DNA of 64,000 nt from Schistocephalus solidus (taxonomy: Eukaryota; Platyhelminthes; Cestoda; Diphyllobothriidea; Diphyllobothriidae). This document shows positions 12,781-25,410 of this stretch, in pieces. The notes beneath the pieces are model-generated. The model did no database searches. It saw only the letters and a list, made by a program, of their open reading frames with translations, and was not told the origin of the DNA. The translations under genes were made by a program, and so were the position numbers. Positions within the stretch are counted from its first letter, which is position 1; each line of letters opens with the position of its first letter. The stretch is taken from NCBI GenBank assembly GCA_017591395.1, contig WEDG01004859.1:124001-188000 (forward strand), read 5' to 3'.

Positions 12781-13229
12781 TTGGCCATGAGGGTCGTAGA
12801 TGACCTTCTGAACAGAATGTTCAACGAAGAGGAACATTTTTCAAACGGCCCACGCAATGGAGTTACTGGACTACTGCCTTCGCACGTACTTCACGTTTAT
12901 TTACTAAAACAGCAATCACCCCCCTGTCGCATAAACGCAGTTGCGTCCGATCACATTTTCGCCGCATCCAGACACACCGCAGCACAGAGGCCGTGAGGCT
13001 GCGAGAACGTAAAACCCTATGGCGCCTCTTTCTCGCCAGTGGATATCCACGCAGCTTCGTAAAAAAAATTGTATACCGAAGGCACACAAAGACTGAAGGT
13101 CAGCCAAAACCAAGACCTGAAACCTTCCATGTCTTGCCATATGTGAGGAACATCTCAGAAGCCACTGAGCTCGTGTTTAAACCGCTAAACGTGGCATTGG
13201 ACACCGGCCGGAGGCCACCATCCTTCGAT

Positions 13230-13590
13230 TAGTCATGAAACCAAAGGGCCGACTACCACCCACAGACACCTCAGGCGTTATTTACCGTGTCAACTGTCTA
13301 GACTGCCCGGCCAACTCCTGTGGCATGACTGAAAAAAACGACTGAGTACGCCCAAGAGCGAGCACAATTTGGCCGTAAGGCAAAAGTATGTACGATAACA
13401 CCTCGCCATTCATAGTCTTGAAAACAAGCACAGGTTCGATTTTGACGAGGCGTAAGTGCTAGGCTGAGCCGAAAAAAGATTGGCCAGAGAGTTCATCGAA
13501 GCTTGGCAGTCAAACGTTAACTCTATCAACTGTTGCATCGACCAAACAGTGCCCTATAAGGCCGTCAAGGCCTATATTTATACGATATGA
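13230..13590 (+). pseudogene. PLE GIY-YIG endonuclease domain (degenerate)
   Basis: Conceptual translation in shifting frames gives SGVIYRVNCLDCPANSCGM (the GIY side), MTEKN then a stop, and near the end LAREFIEAWQSNVNSINCC. These match the C-terminal nuclease of canonical Penelope elements in order and spacing. The second half of the core is normally Y-G-T-(D/E)-(K/R); here the Tyr is Ser (NSCGMTEKN). Multiple stops and frameshifts make it inactive. Confidence 0.7.
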
Positions 13591-16095
13591 ATGATGTACT
13601 ATTTGAAGGCGAATATGTTCTTTGGTACAAATACGAAACATTTTGGTAAAAATTCGACGCTGGTTCCACAGATCATTTTCAGACTAGAGCATAAGTCTCA
13701 AAGAACATATGTGCTTTCAAACAATATTTCTTGGCATACCGGTTTTTTAACTATATACTTTTAACTATCGGTTAAACGTTTATGCATCTTACGCGGTTAT
13801 CACGCAGTTGCTGATGTACATGGCTCAGAACATCCTGAAAAACGTTCGGAGTGAACTTATAGAGCTTGATTCTAATTACCTCACTCCATGTTAGCGATTA
13901 CTTTCTTAAAGAAATTTAAATCAGCACTTTTCAAACTGGAATATCTACGGAAAGCACGCGGAGAACTTTGTTGGAGTGATTGATAAGCCGCACCTTCTGC
14001 AGCTCTAATGAACCAGCAGAATATAACTACCGCACGTATCTCGGCTTTTAACTAATACCGGGGAAGTCAGTATGGTTTACCATCGAACCTTTCTGTCTAC
14101 CAAACTTATTCTTTGACTTAGCAGCAGCCCTTTCGCACAAAGAACTCAGCTTAAATTCAAGCGTTAACGTGACCGCTTTAAGAACTTACGTGCAGTGCTG
14201 TTCAATCATTACAGAAATTGCGCATAACTCAGGCCTTCAGAGCGGACAACATGCAGTCGGAAGTTCGTAAGTCTTGTTTCCACATGCTATATGGCTGGGA
14301 AAGGAGACGACGACTGGGCAGTCTTTGCATCTCTCTCCAAGACAAAAGACCAAAGCAAAATTAACACGCACGTGGCCTTATTTTCGTCTGCATTTCCGCA
14401 GAGGCCCTTGTCACTGTCATTGTCCAGAGACCCTGGTTTGGCCATGACTTTAGCTCCAGGCTCGGTCAGCCTTGTTCCTAGGTGGGCTTAGATGCACCGA
14501 TCAATTACCCAGACCGCAGAGCACGTTTGCAAGCCGCCATATTATCAGCTCATATTGGTGGACTACCTTCGTTTGATCCTTCACAACGTTGAAAGAGAGT
14601 AGGCATGAGTAACTGGACTGATAATAAAGATAAATATAATATCAAAAAACGGGATCTCTATCTGCGCAATTTGTAGTCGAAAACGGTCTCTTCCAGACAA
14701 TAAATATACAAGTTAACGGTTCTTCAGCTTATATTATGTCTGCTATGCGGTTAAAATTAAGCAATGACTGGATTCAAAAAAAGGTCTTGCGTGATTTCAA
14801 CGGCGATGGATATGCATTCAAACACAAACGAGCAGATATCGCGTCCGCCGAGGATATTGGCATGCTACGATTAACCCATGACAATTGACGTTTTAAATTA
14901 AATTAAGTCATTTCATTGGTCAAATCGGCCATCTGTACCAGAAAATAAATATTTTCAGCCGTATTTTGGATCAAATGAAGGCAAAACCAAACGCTACTGC
15001 ATGTTTGTTTACATAATTCGACGGCTTAAAAGTATTGTTGCATAGTTAAGGATGGGAAAATTACAAGATGGTATATGGAATATAGAGGGCTCGTCGGAAA
15101 AAAATCGCATTTTACTTGTAAATAGTCGAGCTCGAGGCACCAACTACACACTCGAGTCCAACCACCGAGTAAATTTGGATGACATAAAGGTCGTTCCTAT
15201 GACCGAGACGAATACGAGCAAGATAGTTTTTGGCATTTGACACTCCACTGCGGATAGTTACAACTGCATGTTAACATGGAAACCCATTACCATGGCATTC
15301 GACTACGACGACCACTAATCTAACTTACCGCAGTACAATTCATGCACAATCCATCCTTCCTATTTAGAACCGGGAACCGTACTTGTTCCATCAGCACTCT
15401 ACCATTTGTCTTGTCTACCCCTCCCACACGTTTGTTTACATTTAGTTGGACGACGAGTTGAACTCACCGTTTTGCAAATTCCGTGTGAAACTCGAGTTCT
15501 TCGGATAAAAAATATCTCAGAAAAGTTAAGTCTCAATTACTGCTGGTAATGTTCATCTATGCAAGTGGAAGATGGTGAAGAGTGAAGGTGATTTACCGTC
15601 GTTTTTAAGAAGCGTAGTTGAATACACTATACAGAATATATCACAGATGACGTAAGAATATCTCAAACGTTTTGAGAAAAATAACGGGTGCGATCTTCAG
15701 AACATTTTAGGGCATGGTTACAGTCGTAACGAATTGACAGGTTGCTATCAGCATCACACCGTAAAAACAGTTAACATTAATATATTCTCTTACTTTTTTT
15801 GTCATAGGTTACTGAGTTGAAAATTTGAGGGCAATCTATTAAACTGCCATAAGATCAGCAAATTATTAGCTTAGCAATAATTGCATGCGAGAATCTGAGC
15901 TGAAGCCCTTTAATAAGAGCTCATTTTTAAGGTGTACTGAGTGTAAGTTAAATGACATGCTCATTACCACGTCAAAATCAGCAAAAATGCGTACTACGTA
16001 AACTCGTCAACTCAGTAATTTGTTCCACTCTCGTCTGCATTATTATGACCAACTGGTATTTAGAACTGCTCATTCCACCAAATTTCCGGTGCTTG
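13591..16095. other. Unassigned tract
   Basis: No recognised gene. A 66-codon + frame at 14291-14491 and a 62-codon + frame at 15052-15240 lie here; both are within chance length. Strong acceptors occur before 14,400 (CATTTCCGCAG) and 14,959 (ATATTTTCAG), each opening about 30 phase-0 codons to a stop. A very good acceptor at 15,809 (TTTTTTTGTCATAG) leads to only six codons. Confidence 0.35.
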
Positions 16096-16690
16096 TTAAC
16101 TCCACATATCGGTCAAGAGTCCCTTCGGAGTGAGTAGGTTCAGATTAAATACAGAGTGGCCTCTTATATGCAGGCAATTGGGGTTTGATTCATACTTACC
16201 CAAAAAACTGACGCCTACATTAGCCCTGCAAAACAGGCCCAACAGTGGTGGCTTGCGAGTGAATAAGTTTATGGTGAGGCGGACCGAATCCAAGCTAACG
16301 GAGGTAACCATGGAAACGATGACTGACAAAGCTACACTGCTCGTCTACACCCACACACCTCAGTTCGACCACCGTAGTCCGACAAAGTCCTCCGTATGCT
16401 GCAAAGGAAGTTGGTGCAGAAACGGTTACTTGCGCTGAAGTGAGAAGTGAAGTGAAGTGAATTGAGAATAGCTTGCACCGCATCCACTTTACTCTTTCTT
16501 TCACTCCATAACCTGGACCCGGGGTCAAGACAGATTCAAGATGACCTGAGTTGCAAGAGGGTGCAATACTAAGCGATGTGATCCAACGCAAAACAACAAC
16601 ACTAACACAGCGAGGGGCTGTAAGGATCCCAACTGAGAAGGAGTATAATAAAGGATACAGTAAGAAGGAGACATTGCAGCCTGACTCTCA
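16096..16690 (-). repeat. Family A composite repeat, inverted copy
   Basis: On the - strand this matches the + strand copy at 56,850-57,180. Shared landmarks, read on - here, are the GACTGAGAGTCAGGCTGCA box with CTCCTTCTTA (16,635-16,690) and the CGGGTC-rich block (16,515-16,530). Further landmarks are GTAAC-GTTTCTGCACCAAC (16,405-16,430) and a GTCGGACTACGGTGGTCGAA stretch (16,355-16,385). Open frames across it on both strands are by-products of low stop density. Confidence 0.65.
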
Positions 16691-16865
16691 GTCCACCAGT
16701 CGCCAATCCCACTTCCGCAACAGACAGGTGACCGGCTAAGACGGTGGTTTGATTGTGGGGGTGTAGGAGGGATTGAGGTCGATTGCGCAGCGCATTTTCC
16801 TCACGATAAATAATCTTAAGCGCTTAAAACTATCACGGGATAAGTCAAACCGCGTGGTCAGTCCC
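16691..16865 (+). repeat. Family A segment in opposite orientation
   Basis: Read on +, this segment matches 55,935-56,140 and 56,650-56,830: CAGGTGACCGGCT, a G-rich box GTGGGGGTGTAGGAG, GATTGAGGTCGA, GCGCA-TTTCCTCAC, ATAAATAATCTTAAGCGC, CTATCACGG and CCGCGTGGTCAG. It is sandwiched between two inverted pieces, so the 16.1-17.1 kb block is a mosaic. Confidence 0.65.
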
Positions 16866-17130
16866 CTATGTACACATCCACACACACACGACAGTTCGAC
16901 CGTCGTAGTCCGACGATTTCCACCGTATGCTCATTGGAAAGTTGAGCAGGGACGGTCACTTGCGCGTGATTTAGTTTAAAGTGATAGTAGACTTGCGCTG
17001 CATCTACCGCACTCTCTCCTCCTCCCCCACCTGAGCCCGGTGTCAAGACAGAGTCAAGAAGACCGGAGGCGGGAGAGGACGCAGGTGGCTGGCGCGGCCG
17101 GGTCCCCTAAGTCCTAGCCGCCCCTGGGCG
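16866..17130 (-). repeat. Family A composite repeat, second inverted copy
   Basis: Repeats, on -, the block already seen at 16,340-16,560 and matches 56,930-57,170 on +: CGGCCGCGCCAGCCACCTGCG, TCCGGTCTTCTTGACTCTGTC, GGGCTCAGGTG, GGAGGAGAGAGTGCG, ACTATCACTTTAAACTAA and CGCGCAAGTGACCGTC. GC is near 60 percent in parts. Confidence 0.7.
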
Positions 17131-19685
17131 TGCCACCACACCTCTATGTTCGGCATTTGTTATGGGAGCGCAACCCGAATTAGCGCCTGCCGTGCCCTTA
17201 TGTGGCCCCTGTGTTGGTCCAACGCATCTACCACGTGGCCCGTTTAAGGGGCAAACACATACACACACATAACCATTAAATATTCGGCAAAAACAAGAAT
17301 GACATATCTCACAAGGGTAGGGAAATGTGAAATTATCGTCCGTGCTTTAGATAAACCGGGCGGTACGGACAGCCGTCTAAACTAAGCGCGTATGTCAAGA
17401 GAATATCCCTCCACAGCCAATCCGACGCGCAAAAGGCTGACCAACGTACGCACAAAATGGATCAGTCCATTCGCACTTATCGCGACGTATAGGAAAGGCA
17501 GGTAGAAACCCAGGTTTTTTTGAGAAAACACGGCAGGGGGCGTTCACCGGCTTATCCCATCTGCAGAATAGAATTCTTACGGGCTGTCGACCGGAGGCTC
17601 AGTGTTGAGAACCCATGTAGCCACTTACTTAGGCGGGGGGCCTCAGACAGTAATATATGGTGGAACTGACGATGGCCTAATGCAGCGACGAAACGATAAG
17701 AATTCAAAACCTAGGTCTTCGGAACTGGGGTTAAGGTGTGGCTGTTTGGCTGATTGCGGAGAATTAGCTAGAAATGGACCCTTGCAGTTGAATATGCCAG
17801 CAAACTCAACCCGACTTGGCAGCGAATTTTACTTCCGTATCGTGCGAAGCAAAAGAGAGCTTCTCTGCCACCGCACATAGAAGCACCTGTTCTGCCTTGC
17901 CAAAACGGGTTCATTGCATTCGACGCCTTCTGTTGACCCAGCAGAAGCTTGTCAACAGGCAATTTGTTTTACTCCATGGCAATAGAGCAAACCGATTTTT
18001 TACCCCAGGAGTTTTTGGAGTAAACGCTGTTTCCAACAAAAGGGGCATTCATTCGAACTATCGTATGTAATTCCTAATTAATTACTAATACATTTACGCA
18101 CGAAAGACAGTAGGTCCTTAGTGCACCCCAGTCTGCGTGCTTAAAGGTCAGCAAAGTGGTTGGCATTATGGTTTAAACTAAATACTTAAAATCCATGGTT
18201 TAGATGCATCTGTCCACAGGTGGTATAGAACATAAAATGGACACCTTCGGCATATCATTTGTCAATTAAATTTAACTGTATATTAAGGTTACATAGTAAA
18301 TGATTCTGCTAAGTGGGTTCCAAGCTGAAATGTACAGATGCCTGGTTCACTGATATTCTGCCTGTACATGCATATAATGTGATGCTTTCGGCTCATGAGT
18401 GCGTCTCCCAGAGTTCATCGTTAGCTTTTTGGGTAGATACTTCATATTTTAAATCGCTGTTTTCCAGTTTTCTTCGGAAATTAATCGCAGACTTGTTGTA
18501 AATAAGTTTAAGCGGTGGTTTATGGGCACTAGCCGACGGTTGAAATGACTTTTTGGATCGAAGTTCATCAGTCATCGTGGAAAAATAGCGTAATATTTAT
18601 TATACGGCTCATAGTAAGCTTGAAGCATTAACTGGTTGTACACGATACCGGCAGTACAAATACGGGCTAAAACACGCAGATAAGCGTTTTGCTGATATTC
18701 TGCCACTGCATTATACACCTACGTAGTAGTCGCCTTATCAATGGATCGTCCACCGTGCCCCGTGTGACAAAATGCTTCGAAACTAAGATATACTCTGGTT
18801 TCACGGTGCTTGTGGTTTAAGGTAATTAACATTCTGTAGTTTTGTCCATGATTGAAATTTCAAGACAGATGGAGTAGAGAAAGAATTACATTTATAGTCA
18901 TTGATCGAATGTTGGAGCGAGCAGGCCCCGTAATACACGCGACTTTATGCTGAGTTACAGACAGCTTACAGTAAGGGTTAAGGTCATTTTGACGTAAATT
19001 TAAGAATAAGATAAGGATTGGGGGTAATGTTCTGGTTAAGGAGAAAATACAGTTTTGGGAATGGAAATGAGTACGCTTTCTGGAATAAAGCTCAAGTTTC
19101 ATTGAATTACATGCGTCTGGGTATGTTCCTAGTACAGTGAAGGATATAACAAATTCCTATCGGGATGCATTGCGAATTGCAACTTTTAAATTCCAAACCT
19201 CACTCTATTATTTCTGATCGGTTGTCCACAACGGTCGTATAAACGCCTGCACGCAAAGCTTTCTGTGACTAACTGCTTAATTCTGAACATCTGTTTTCCC
19301 TGTCTTTCCTCTTTCGCTGAGACAAAGAGCAAAATTGAAGCCTCGAAGAGCATAAGAACATCTCACTGGAACTACCCACAGCGTAATTTTCTAAACCCTT
19401 TGTCATGTTTACTTTTTGTTTTCTTTCACTGCTCGTAAGTTAAATGTAAAAGGCCAGCAATTTATCCACCATTGCATGAAGTTTGGGTACGTTTTGCGGT
19501 TTTTCTTGCCGTCAGGGAGAATGTGAGGGCCATCTCAACCGTGTACGTTGAGCTTAAGACTTTCCTTAGAAGACCTACGAACCAAACTTGGATACAATAT
19601 CCTTCCGGCCACCTCGTGCAGCAAGGGAATAAGCGTCCAGTATATGCTGCTTTGATAGATGGGTGCTAGCCAATCACTTACGGAA
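17131..19685. other. GC-richer unassigned tract grading into AT-rich sequence
   Basis: 17,130-18,000 is clearly GC-richer than most of the window and holds overlapping open stretches (17602-17880 and 17816-18070 on +, 17768-17962 on -). None matches a family I know. It may be an extension of family A or another decayed element. From 18.1 kb the sequence is AT-rich. A strong acceptor (GCTGTTTTCCAG) at 18,467 opens FSSEINRRLV before GTAAAT at 18,498. Confidence 0.35.
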
Positions 19686-19775
19686 ATCACTCGACCCCTT
19701 GTGATGTGGGACTCACTCTTGAGCCCCATAAAATCCGTAACCGAACGGCGAGCGTCCACATGGCAATGTGATTAT
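19686..19775 (-). repeat. SINE-1 tail fragment
   Basis: Matches the 3' part of the SINE copy at 22,725-22,990 (the TGTG--TGGGACTCACTCTTGAGCCCC box, then a CCGTAACCGAACGGCGA region corresponding to AGCCACAGAGCGGCTA there). Orientation is -. Confidence 0.5.
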
Positions 19776-19789
19776 TCCCGATCGAAACC

Positions 19790-19935
19790 CACAAGCTTGT
19801 GGCGCAGTGGGTAAGAGCGTTGAACGACTAACCAACGAGTCATGATTTCGAATCTGGGATGCTGCAACACCGGGGATTGGGTATGTTTGTCTGATGACGG
19901 CTTATAAGCCGGAGATAGCCATTTCAATCTTCGTT
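19790..19935 (+). repeat. SINE-1, tRNA-like head and body
   Basis: TGGCGCAGTGGGTAAGAGCG at 19,800 is a near-perfect RNA polymerase III A box. GATTTCGAATC at 19,844-19,854 is a degenerate B box. The body TGATGACGGCTTATAAGCC, GGAGATAGCCATTTCAATC is shared with copies at 22.9, 32.7 and 35.0 kb. No acceptor-stem pairing is apparent, so this is not a functional tRNA gene. Confidence 0.75.
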
Positions 19936-20839
19936 GACTGAATCGGTACAGCCGTGTTTTACCTCCGAAGACCCAATGTGTATGTTTTACCTTTGTCGGA
20001 ACATGTTCGCCCAACCGCCACTCATAGTTGTCATGCATCTTTTTTGCTGTTAACCGTCGAAGCCTCTCTTCAACCATAAAATATCAAATTCCACCAACCT
20101 AGTTAAATTTTCATTCATTTGCTGAAGGTGCATAGTAACCTTTGCGTAAAATTCTAAAACTTTTATGGCTTGCGTTGTGTTTGGTGTTGGTTAAGGTTAG
20201 GGTAACACTTAAAACACGAAAGCCGGCAACCCATTGGAATTTAGAACAGTTTCACTTATAATATTGGGAGCAAATTTGCGTGCCCATGTCAACTTTTTCC
20301 GCCGTCCTATTCTAATGGAATTCCATCATTGTCATTTTGTATTAATTCTTTGGTCAGTCACCCACGGTAAATAACATGAACTCTTTTAGCTGAGAAACCA
20401 TACATTTGGACCTGCAAGACTCAAAACTTGATATTTAAAAAGCTGGTTGGCTACGGTGCGATTCGAAATACTGGCAGAGAGGTACCGGCTTTAGTACAAT
20501 CGGCAACTTACTACCTGGGTTATGGGGTCCTAACGGAGAGCTATGACGTTTTAAAAGCGTAAGTTAGCCTACATATAAACAAATCAGCGTTTGTATTGTG
20601 AGCCTCTCATTTTAATTAGTTTGAGCATTGGCTCTGCGGAAAGTAGTTTCCATGCTACCCTGGGTTCTTTAACTCAATGAGGCAGATGAGTTTTGTTTTC
20701 AAAAGTTAACGTGTAAGACTGTCACAAATGCATTTACATTCATTTGAACACTATTTTATTTCTGGTAATTTTAAAGTTGTTTCTATCTGGGTTCACCGTT
20801 GCTCATTGAACTAAGAGGGCGTATTATTTCTAGTGATAT

Positions 20840-21265
20840 TAAAATGAAGACAGAAGAGAAGGAGAGAACAGAAGAGAGAGAAGAAGCAAGGACTTTAATT
20901 TTGTTAGTAAATATCTTAAACTTTCAGCAAAAAATGTCCTCCATTAACTGTGAATAAGTTTGGACACAAAAACCCCACAGCATCTGAAGATCACAAACGA
21001 ATGTCCGAAGAATGCATATATTGACGTCATGAAGAATCATCCTTTATTGCGTCTCAAAATAACGATCAAATTGGAATTCCTTCAAAACGGTGCCAGCGTC
21101 GTGCGCTGATGACCTCATTTTTGTTGTTCGAATAAACTAATAGGGTTTCAATTTGGTATATAATGTGTGAAATAGGCCACCCACCGTACATATTAGAGTA
21201 TTCACATGTAAAGGAAGAGCAGAAAAAAGGGTGGTTCAATTTCAATAGCCCACCAATTTGAAAAT
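20840..21265 (+). repeat. Family B repeat, copy 1 (GA-rich head)
   Basis: Starts with a GA-rich head (GAAGAGAAGGAGAGAACAG), then AAACTTTCAGCAAAAAATGT, CCTCCATTAACTGTGAATAA, GATCACAAACGAATG, GCATATATTGACGTCATGAA, TTCAAAACGGTGCC, TCGTCGTGCGC and ATGACCTCATTTTTGTTGTT. It ends in a GGTTCAATTTCAATAGCCC-like stretch. It aligns along its whole length with 61,880-62,255, where an element of this kind interrupts a PLE. Confidence 0.8.
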
Positions 21266-22724
21266 ATAGAAATATAGAAGAACAATCAACGGGGACCAGA
21301 TGTTCATGCTGCAACATAAAATTGCCGGATCATCCGTCTTATAATTGTAGTTTGTCAAACAATTAGATAACGTAGGTTCCCACCATTCCTACTTTCCCGT
21401 CTGAGAAATCATTCGGTAAAAAATATAGTTGGAATGTCGCCTTGTGACAGATTGATCACCAGCCAATGGGTTGGCAATGAGGATTAACGGTGATAGTTTT
21501 AATGCTGATGACGGTGAAGGTGGTTTTTATAGTGGTGGTGTAGGTGAAAAAGGCCACCGCAGTTAAGGTCTCACAATTTGTGGTTACTAAAACGCTCATG
21601 ATTTCAGCCATTATATCACCTGAGAGTGAATGCATTTGCATTTTTCGTCAAGTTCTGCTGAATTATTTACCCTCAATAAAAGAAGGGAAATGGCATTTTA
21701 TTTTTTTCATACTTCGGGTGTTTTGGGGCAAATCATGCCTTTCGTGTAAAAAAGAAAGAGGCTGAGGTCATAAAGAAACAGTTAAAAATTAACACCATTT
21801 ATTTAACTAGCCCTGGTTAATTACTTCTCACCCAAAAATACAGAACCCATTTAATTGTTTTTTTCGCGTCTGCATGTATACTGAACCCGTTTATCCAGCC
21901 CTCCTGCTGACTTAGGCAATCAGCTTGTCCATTGTTGGCTGATATTAACAGTTTTAAAGTAGTAGTCAACGCCCTTTCCCAATTTCAGGAAAAAAGGGGG
22001 ATGTTCTTTGTTAGGTAAAGGAATGGCTTTCCGGACATCTAAACCGACTCTTAGCCAGGAGAAATTGCCCAAACTCGGAGAGCCATACATCATCGTTCTG
22101 GTTGATAGTCGCAATAAAGTAGCGACTACGAGCTGCCTTAGCTGACGCACCGGCAGTCGGAACATAAATAGATGAAAAGATAACTACTTCGGTTTATAAT
22201 TGTACTAAATTTTTATGTATTCTTTTTGCAGATACCTAACATATGTCGCAAATTTACTAACAGCATTTTTGTGATTGGTCAAAACTAGAAGAATGACAAA
22301 GAAACACATTAGTTGTTGGAACCATTGCTTGCTTTACACTAGTATGCTGCATATTTTGAAATTGTCTCTAATTCGCGGATGCTTCAAATGAAAACCAATT
22401 CACTCTATAGCATTGTTTTTCTCACGGAAATATATCCTTGAGGTATAAATGATGACCTTCAAAGAAAACTGTGAGATCGCATACATTCATCTTCTGTACA
22501 TCTGCTGCTTACTGTTTTACTTATTGCCAGTCTCGTTTGTATCCCGTGGATCATATGTTGCCATCATCAACACCAGTAACACGATATTTACAACGAGGTT
22601 TCCTCCTGATTTTTTAACTGTGGAATATGTTAATATACCATCAGTTTTTTGTTTAAACAATGACTTCTTCTGAAAGCTTATCTGGTATCATAAACATTGT
22701 GCAAAATATGGTAGTTGGGCAATC
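21266..22724. other. AT-rich unassigned tract
   Basis: No recognised gene. Locally GGT/GTG-rich at 21,480-21,545. A strong acceptor (TATTCTTTTTGCAG) at 22,231 opens IPNICRKFTNSIF before a weak donor at 22,271. Confidence 0.35.
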
Positions 22725-22992
22725 ACCGATATGGTACAGGACTCAATCGTCCCGCTGTGCCTTGGGGATCACTCTAGAGCCCCGCCAGTAGCCACAGAGC
22801 GGCTATTGGTATAGGCAGAATAATATAACCAAAAAAGACAAGGGAGACTGGAATGGCTATTTCTGGATTATTAGCCGTTATCAGCCAGCCATACCCAACT
22901 GCAGGTGCTGCGGCGCCTGAGACCTGAACTCACAACCTGTTGGGCAGAAGGGCAACGCTCTACCCACTGCGCCACGAGCTCGATGTCTTGCC
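22725..22992 (-). repeat. SINE-1, near full-length copy
   Basis: Read on -, it begins AGCTCGTGGCGCAGTGGGTA with a perfect A box (TGGCGCAGTGG), then a B-box-like GAGTTCAGGTC. The body CTGATAACGGCTAATAATCC, AATAGCCATTCCAGTCTCCC is followed by the 3' boxes AGCCGCTCTGTGGCTACTGG and TGATCCCCAAGGCACAGCGG. About 270 bp. It is the clearest reference copy in the window. Confidence 0.8.
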
Positions 22993-25410
22993 GGTTACGA
23001 TAGGGAATATTAATCATGTGCAAAATATATATTATGCAGATAAGAGTATCTCTCGCTGTTGTATCCAAGGAAGCACACTTTGTCTCAAGCATCCCAAGTC
23101 ATTAAATGAATTAGCACGGAGATGGTTTTTTGAACTTTTACTTTCTTGTGAATTTCCTTTTCAGGACAGAACCCGGTAAACTCTACTGCATACCATCCAT
23201 TTTGTGGATCCTACATCTAAATGTTAGCTGCATGGTTGATTTTACATACCGGAACTTTTGCAAAAGAACGACTTGCTGCTACCACAATGTACAAATACGA
23301 TTGCTGTTGGTCATGTATATCTCTCTCGCCTAATCGCTTTCAATATAAACGTTTTTTTAAATTTATATAAAATTACCTCAAACGACATTTTTTTCCGCTT
23401 AGTCAATTTCTTGAATAGACATTGACATTAATTAATATCTCAGGTTGTACGTTTTTCAGGTTAAAGCAGTCTTTTCTCGAAGTTCAGTGCTGGTTTACAG
23501 TGAATTGAAGTAATTCGTTCGCCCTTGTAGCTTGTTCGGCCATTCAGTGTTGAAACAACCTCACATTTTGCCAATTTAGTTGAACAACATACATTTTCTT
23601 AAGATCTGGTTCACACTTTTTACATGAGAGCGCTTTTTACCACAGTATGTGCGTGTTTGCGTAGCAAATATACCCATCTTGGTTTCGTAGATGTTAGACT
23701 TAAGTGAAAATCGGAAATGCTTCATTGCGAATTCATAATAGCCTAGTATGTACTTGACCCGGTATTAACGCATCGCATTTAGCAGTTGACGAAACCAACA
23801 AAGGGAATGGCAATAATGGAACGTTAGCGTGTTTTGCCACGAAGGGCAACATTGAGTTTCAATAGGTTTTTTCATATATGGCGTACAACCAAATATGGAA
23901 AATATAATCAATAATGGTTAAATGCAACCACATCTACGCAAATTGACCTTTAGACTGCACCTGCAATTTCGCACTATTTAATGGTGTTCATAGCCTGTCG
24001 GTCTGTGGGTCACAAATTTGATGGAGAGTATTATACTAAACAGTTAGTGCTTATTGATTTATCTGATCGGTTTTAAAGTTAATCCAGCAATACATGCAAC
24101 AAACTATATTATTTTAGTCGGAATCACCAAAAGTCCTTTTAGTCACGCAGTAAAGCTCTAAAATGTCGCTGAAAAATGGAAAAATCAACGCAAGCAGCAA
24201 TGACATACTGATTTACCACTAACAAAATGCAAAACTTAGCAGTTTTTTAGAAAAAGCCTTTTTCTATATAGCCCTTTGACAATTGAATAATATTAATGTT
24301 CAATTTAGGATGATATATTTGGATGGCTGCTATTGGGGTTAATTTGTTTTATACTCAACATCTGAGGCGCAGTCGAAACGGGAATTTCATACACGCATTT
24401 CATTTAGTTCACAACGATACACCCCACAGTACGTTGAATATGTGGTTAAACAGTTAGTTTTTATCAAAAACCTGATATCGTGGTATATTAAACGCGTTGT
24501 TTTATCTAACACAATGCATAAGCTGCTTTTCCCCAAAAAAACTGATCTACCCGTACTGCGGATGTCACAGCGTTTAAAGTGAGATAGCCCCTTGTTTATT
24601 TTCCTTCTTAAAGCCACCCGCACAAGCAAATAACAGCTGCAGCAGTGACAGTTATAAAGGTGAACTCACTTATTAATCGTTTATCACTATAATCACTCCT
24701 TGCTGTTATGTCCATAATTCGGTTCTTTCACTAATTATGCCTTAAACACTGGACACTTGTCAGGGGGGACGAGGATTAATGGCATATTGCGCGCTCTAGC
24801 ACGACCCAGTTAGCTGACGTTTACGTGCATAATGTCTCTACCTCCTGATGTCTACATCTTTTTAAATGATCATAGTCAGAAGCATTTCATTTGGCGTTAT
24901 AATGAGTAAGCAGACGCAGCTTAAAAATAGTATCGAAAGCTATGGTTATCAGCACATGTCGTTCTTTATAAGATACCATGCAATCTGTGTGGGATATGCT
25001 GCTCTATGAGAATATGTTTTTACATAGGACCTGAGGCCAAAAATGCGCATAGGCAAAGAAGATAGCAAAAGTTGAACAGTAGGGCGTAAACAGGACATGT
25101 CCAGTCACGTGTTTCCCCGATATATTTTCGCTGCGACACTGCGTCCACCGTCATACCTCGTGTTTTTTCTGGTCAATACACCAGTTTTATATTGAGGCGA
25201 GAAGTATTCGCATAAATTAAACATTAACTTCATGTATATTACGTTGAATCAAGCAATAAAGGAGCAGACCAACAGTTTAGATGGATTTTGAGACAAAAGC
25301 CTTTTGTAACTAATGGAATTCAACCCAAATGTTGCGCTCGATGCCTAAAGAACATAATTCACTTGGATTCAACATTTAATTTCTGAGAAACTTAAAAAGC
25401 AGCCAGCAAA
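22993..25410. other. AT-rich unassigned tract
   Basis: No recognised gene. Two strong acceptors on + (TTTCCTTTTCAG at 23,163 and GTACGTTTTTCAG at 23,459) open short stretches; the second reads 17 phase-0 codons to a stop. Frames here are of chance length. Confidence 0.35.

Larger units (their letters stand above)
11615..13590 (+). mobile_element. Penelope-like element copy 1, RT core deleted
   Basis: Six broken frames read in order as a Penelope-like retroelement. A basic N-terminal region lies at 11,700-12,000 (PPAQKDFGWNVARSCSRRHL). The segment with ESGFNTGDAHTVDFIASLEA is at 12,090. RT fingers and motif region run from 12,525 to 12,780, with PLRPLVAVKGTPTYELNKW and SFDVVSLFTSIPK; the latter is motif A with its Asp kept. 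A post-RT linker (LPYVRNISEATELVFKPLN) lies at 13,130-13,190, and a GIY-YIG nuclease start, GVIYRVNCLDCPANSCGMT, at about 13,275. Between CLRTYFTF (about 12,890) and PLSHKRSCVRSHFRR (about 12,920) the whole palm with the YVDD box is missing, roughly 130 residues in intact relatives. In-frame stops include TAA at 12,778. A PLE RT would prime at the target; this copy cannot. Confidence 0.85.

Noticed and set aside
16130..16591. Overlapping 98-102 codon proteins on both strands
   Set aside because: They lie wholly within family A repeat copies and have no recognisable domain.
19790..19870. Genuine tRNA gene
   Set aside because: No acceptor-stem pairing, degenerate B box, and a shared non-tRNA body with other SINE-1 copies.
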